Of a DNA stretch of 64,000 bases, positions 61,598 to 64,000 are shown one piece after another. The notes beneath the pieces were generated by a model. That model made no database searches and was not told the origin of the DNA. It was given only the letters and a program-made list of their open reading frames with translations. Within the stretch, counting starts at the first letter, position 1. Every line of letters begins with the position of its first letter. This DNA comes from Streptomyces flaveolus (GTDB lineage: Bacteria > Actinomycetota > Actinomycetes > Streptomycetales > Streptomycetaceae), in contig NZ_BMRV01000010.1 in NCBI RefSeq assembly GCF_014648815.1, forward strand, positions 1 to 64,000. The letters are read 5' to 3'. The translations under genes and the position numbers were made by a program.

Positions 61598-62236
61598 TCA
61601 CCCCTCCCGGAGCGCCTTGGCCGCCGTGCCCTCGCCGGTCACCTCGACGCGCCCGTCGCGCACCGCGTCCCGCAGATCCAGCTCCCCGCGACTGAAGGCC
61701 TCGCACGTCCCGGCGTCCAGCGTCAGCCGGGCGTCGGGCTCCCCCGGCGCGGGTCCGTCGCCGTACACCGGGCCCTCGTCCGCGCCGGCGTACAGGTGGA
61801 AGTCGCCTTCCTCCAGCCTGACTTCGACGAGCCCCTCCGCGGCGCGCGCCGTCCGCAGGGCCCGCAGCAGGGGCAGTGCGAACCAGTGCGCCCGCACCGC
61901 GTCCGTGGGCCGGCGCTCCCCCAGCTCGCCGGCGCCCCACTCCCCGAGCGCCTCCAGAACCGGCAGCAACTCCCGCCCCCGCGCGGTGAGTTCGTAGACG
62001 TACGCCGCTCCGGGCGGCGGCAGCCGGCGCCGGGTCGTCAGCCCGTCGCGCTCCATGTCCTTCAGCCGCGAGGCGAGTACGTCCGTGCTGACGCCGGGCA
62101 GGTCGGCGTGCAGGTCGGTGTAGCGCCGCGGACCGGCGAGGAGCTCCCGGACGATCAGCAGGGTCCAGCGGTCGCCGACGGCGTCGAGCGCGCGGGCGGC
62201 GGAACAGTACTGGTCGTAGCTTCGGCGAGGTGACAT
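61598..62236 (-). CDS. HxlR-family transcriptional regulator
   Basis: This 212-residue protein has the HxlR winged helix (CSAARALDAVGDRWTLLIVRELLAGPRRYTD as characteristic opening, then GVSTDVLASRLKDMERDGL) and a C-terminal SCP2-like/DUF24-associated lipid-binding-type domain (ARLTLDAGTCEAFSRGELD). Start MSPRRSYDQY at 62236. Divergent from the aminotransferase gene, with 87 bases between. Effector unknown. Confidence 0.88.
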   Translation of the reverse strand: MSPRRSYDQYCSAARALDAVGDRWTLLIVRELLAGPRRYTDLHADLPGVSTDVLASRLKDMERDGLTTRRRLPPPGAAYVYELTARGRELLPVLEALGEWGAGELGERRPTDAVRAHWFALPLLRALRTARAAEGLVEVRLEEGDFHLYAGADEGPVYGDGPAPGEPDARLTLDAGTCEAFSRGELDLRDAVRDGRVEVTGEGTAAKALREG

Positions 62237-62323
62237 GCGACGCAGTGTAGACAAGTTGTTGGACTTTCCAAGCTCCCACTTGGTAAAACCAAGCAACACC
62301 AGATACCGGAGGGGAATCGGCGC

Positions 62324-63532
62324 ATGGAGTTCCGGCAGTCGAACAAGCTCAGCGAGGTCTGCTACGAGATCCGCGGCCCGGTGATCGAGCACGCCGACGC
62401 GCTGGAGAAGGCGGGGCACAGCGTGCTGCGCCTCAACACCGGCAACCCGGCCTCGTTCGGCTTCGAGGCGCCGGAGGAGATCCTCCAGGACATGATCCGG
62501 ATGCTGCCGCAGGCGCACGGCTACACGGACTCGCGCGGCGTCCTCTCCGCCCGCCGGGCCGTCGCCCAGCGCTACCAGGCCCTCGGCCTGGAGGTCGGCG
62601 TGGACGACGTGTTCCTCGGCAACGGCGTCTCCGAACTGGTCTCCATGGCCGTACAGGCCCTGCTGGAGGACGGCGACGAGGTCCTGATCCCCGCCCCCGA
62701 CTTCCCCCTGTGGACGGCGGTGACGACCCTCGCCGGCGGCAAGGCGGTCCACTACCTGTGCGACGAGCAGGCCGAGTGGTACCCGGACCTGGCCGACATG
62801 GAGTCGAAGATCACCGACCGCACCAAGGCGGTCGTCATCATCAACCCGAACAACCCGACCGGCGCCGTCTACCCGAAGGAGATCGTCGAGGGCATCCTCG
62901 GCCTCGCCCGCCGCCACGGCCTGATGGTCTTCGCCGACGAGATCTACGACCAGATCCTGTACGACGACGCCGTCCACCACTCGGCCGCCGCCCTCGCCCC
63001 CGACCTGGTGGTCCTCACCTTCTGCGGCCTGTCCAAGACGTACCGGGTGGCGGGCTTCCGCTCCGGCTGGCTGGTGGTGACGGGACCGCGGCAGCACGCG
63101 CGCGACTACCTGGAGGGCCTGACCATGCTGGCCTCCATGCGCCTGTGCGCCAACGCGCCCGCCCAGTACGCCATCCAGGCCGCGCTCGGCGGCCGTCAGT
63201 CCATCCGCGAGCTGACCGCCCCGGGCGGACGGCTGCGCGAACAGCGCGACGTGGCCTGGGAGAAGCTGAACGAGATCCCCGGCGTCTCGTGCGTGAAGCC
63301 CAAGGGCGCGCTGTACGCCTTCCCGCGCATCGACCCGAAGGTGCACCGGATCCACGACGACGAGAAGTTCGTCCTGGACCTGCTGCTGCGCGAGAAGATC
63401 CAGGTGGTCCAGGGCACGGGCTTCAACTGGCCCTCCCCCGACCACTTCCGCATCCTGACCCTGCCGTACGCGGACGACCTGGAGGCGGCGATCGGCCGGA
63501 TCGGGCGGTTCCTGAGCGGGTACCGGCAGTAA
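62324..63532 (+). CDS. Class I/II aminotransferase (AlaA-like)
   Basis: This 402-residue PLP enzyme has LNTGNPASFGFEAPEEI, NPNNPTGAVYPKEIV, FADEIYDQILYDD and the PLP-Lys segment FCGLSKTYRVAGFRSGW, with the C-terminal FRILTLP substrate Arg. It is most like glutamate-pyruvate aminotransferase AlaA. A GGAGGGG site lies upstream of the ATG at 62324. Divergent from the HxlR regulator. Confidence 0.93.
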   Translation: MEFRQSNKLSEVCYEIRGPVIEHADALEKAGHSVLRLNTGNPASFGFEAPEEILQDMIRMLPQAHGYTDSRGVLSARRAVAQRYQALGLEVGVDDVFLGNGVSELVSMAVQALLEDGDEVLIPAPDFPLWTAVTTLAGGKAVHYLCDEQAEWYPDLADMESKITDRTKAVVIINPNNPTGAVYPKEIVEGILGLARRHGLMVFADEIYDQILYDDAVHHSAAALAPDLVVLTFCGLSKTYRVAGFRSGWLVVTGPRQHARDYLEGLTMLASMRLCANAPAQYAIQAALGGRQSIRELTAPGGRLREQRDVAWEKLNEIPGVSCVKPKGALYAFPRIDPKVHRIHDDEKFVLDLLLREKIQVVQGTGFNWPSPDHFRILTLPYADDLEAAIGRIGRFLSGYRQ

Positions 63533-63629
63533 CGGCGGGCCGCCCCGCGGCGGGAAACCGCTCCCGCAGCGACCCGTGGGTGTGATGGGGTGAGGGCTCG
63601 CATCGACCCGACCGAAGGGACCGCGCGGC

Positions 63630-64000
63630 GTGGCCGTCATCCATCAGACAACGCTCAAGCCGACCAAAGTCGAACTGCTCGCCTCCTGGCTGCCCTCCCG
63701 CCCGTGGTACCGCGGCGGCCCGGACGCACCGGAGCTGACCAGGGCCGGCGGCTTCCGGCTGGACGACCCGGACGGCGAGGTGGGCATCGAGTTCATGGTC
63801 GTCACCGACGCCTCCGGAGCCGCCCCGGCCGCCTATTTCGTGCCGCTCGCCTATCGCGGTGCTCCGCTCGACGGGGCCGGGCACGCGCTCGTCGGCACCA
63901 CGGAGCACGGCGTACTGGGGAAGCGCTGGGTCTACGACGGCTGCCACGACCCCGTCCTGGCCGCCCAGTTGCTGGCCCTCGCGGAAGGGCGGGCGCAGGC
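63630..64000 (+). CDS. Maltokinase-N-cap-like protein, cut by window edge
   Basis: The frame opens at GTG 63630 after GAAGGGA and reads AVIHQTTLKPTKVELLASWL and then PSRPWYRGG to the window end without a stop. This resembles the N-terminal cap domain of actinobacterial maltokinases and of a related stand-alone family often annotated as 1,4-alpha-glucan-branching-enzyme-associated. About 123 residues are visible, so the full architecture cannot be judged. Confidence 0.75.
   Translation, partial: MAVIHQTTLKPTKVELLASWLPSRPWYRGGPDAPELTRAGGFRLDDPDGEVGIEFMVVTDASGAAPAAYFVPLAYRGAPLDGAGHALVGTTEHGVLGKRWVYDGCHDPVLAAQLLALAEGRAQ

Overview
The window is Streptomyces chromosome: very high GC with GC-rich third codon positions, frequent GTG starts, GTGA/ATGA stop-start overlaps inside operons, and families typical of the genus. 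From about 27.5 kb onward the gene order (SNF2 helicase, ROK kinase, sugar ABC transporter, GntR, allantoin genes, aceB) resembles, from memory, the S. coelicolor SCO6240-SCO6262 neighbourhood.

Region 1 (1-3.7 kb) is core chromosome: the 5' tip of an unidentified gene, a small conserved protein, exodeoxyribonuclease III, a metallo-beta-lactamase-fold hydrolase, and a fused 3-oxoadipate enol-lactonase/carboxymuconolactone decarboxylase (pcaL).

Region 2 (about 3.65-27.4 kb) is a genomic island of about 23.7 kb inserted in the 5' end of pcaL. The integrase gene abuts pcaL, and its stop codon overlaps the pcaL start codon. The displaced, diverged first 35 codons of pcaL survive at the far end (27316-27423). 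The island carries two CYP152-type fatty-acid peroxygenase P450s plus a fragment of a third, two near-identical CBS-domain proteins plus a decayed third, a Cys-rich four-helix-bundle protein, a molybdopterin oxidoreductase without the usual Fe-S cysteines, a PLP decarboxylase divergent from an M20 amidohydrolase, a cold-shock protein, a LysR/EamA exporter pair, and Streptomyces-type stress regulators (HATPase, ANTAR, STAS, SpoIIE). Several genes are broken (integrase, SpoIIE phosphatase, topoisomerase IB, STAS, CBS), so the island looks old and probably immobile, unless some frameshifts are assembly errors.

Region 3 (27.5-43.6 kb) is core again: a SWIM-domain protein coupled to an SNF2 helicase; a five-gene sugar-type operon (substrate-binding protein, permease, ATPase, ROK kinase, membrane-anchored protein) with a GntR regulator and a Gfo/Idh/MocA dehydrogenase linked by a shared palindromic operator; a two-component system; a secreted ribonuclease; and an SDR enzyme.

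Region 4 (43.7-50.4 kb) is the allantoin-to-malate module: allantoicase, allantoinase, the IclR regulator AllR, a MobA-like nucleotidyltransferase and malate synthase, with shared inverted repeats upstream of allB/allR and aceB.

Region 5 (50.4-64 kb) holds a HipA-like kinase, a secreted esterase, and a compact operon I consider the most novel part of the window. It has a strong promoter, an unannotated 28-residue peptide gene, an attenuator-like hairpin, a PaaK-like AMP-forming ligase, a polytopic membrane protein and a YunG-type protein with a Cys-His-Asp pattern. Next to it are two divergent IucA/IucC siderophore synthetases without the usual partner enzymes. After these come a VWA-protein pair, an HxlR regulator, an aminotransferase, and the start of a maltokinase-cap-like gene cut by the window edge.
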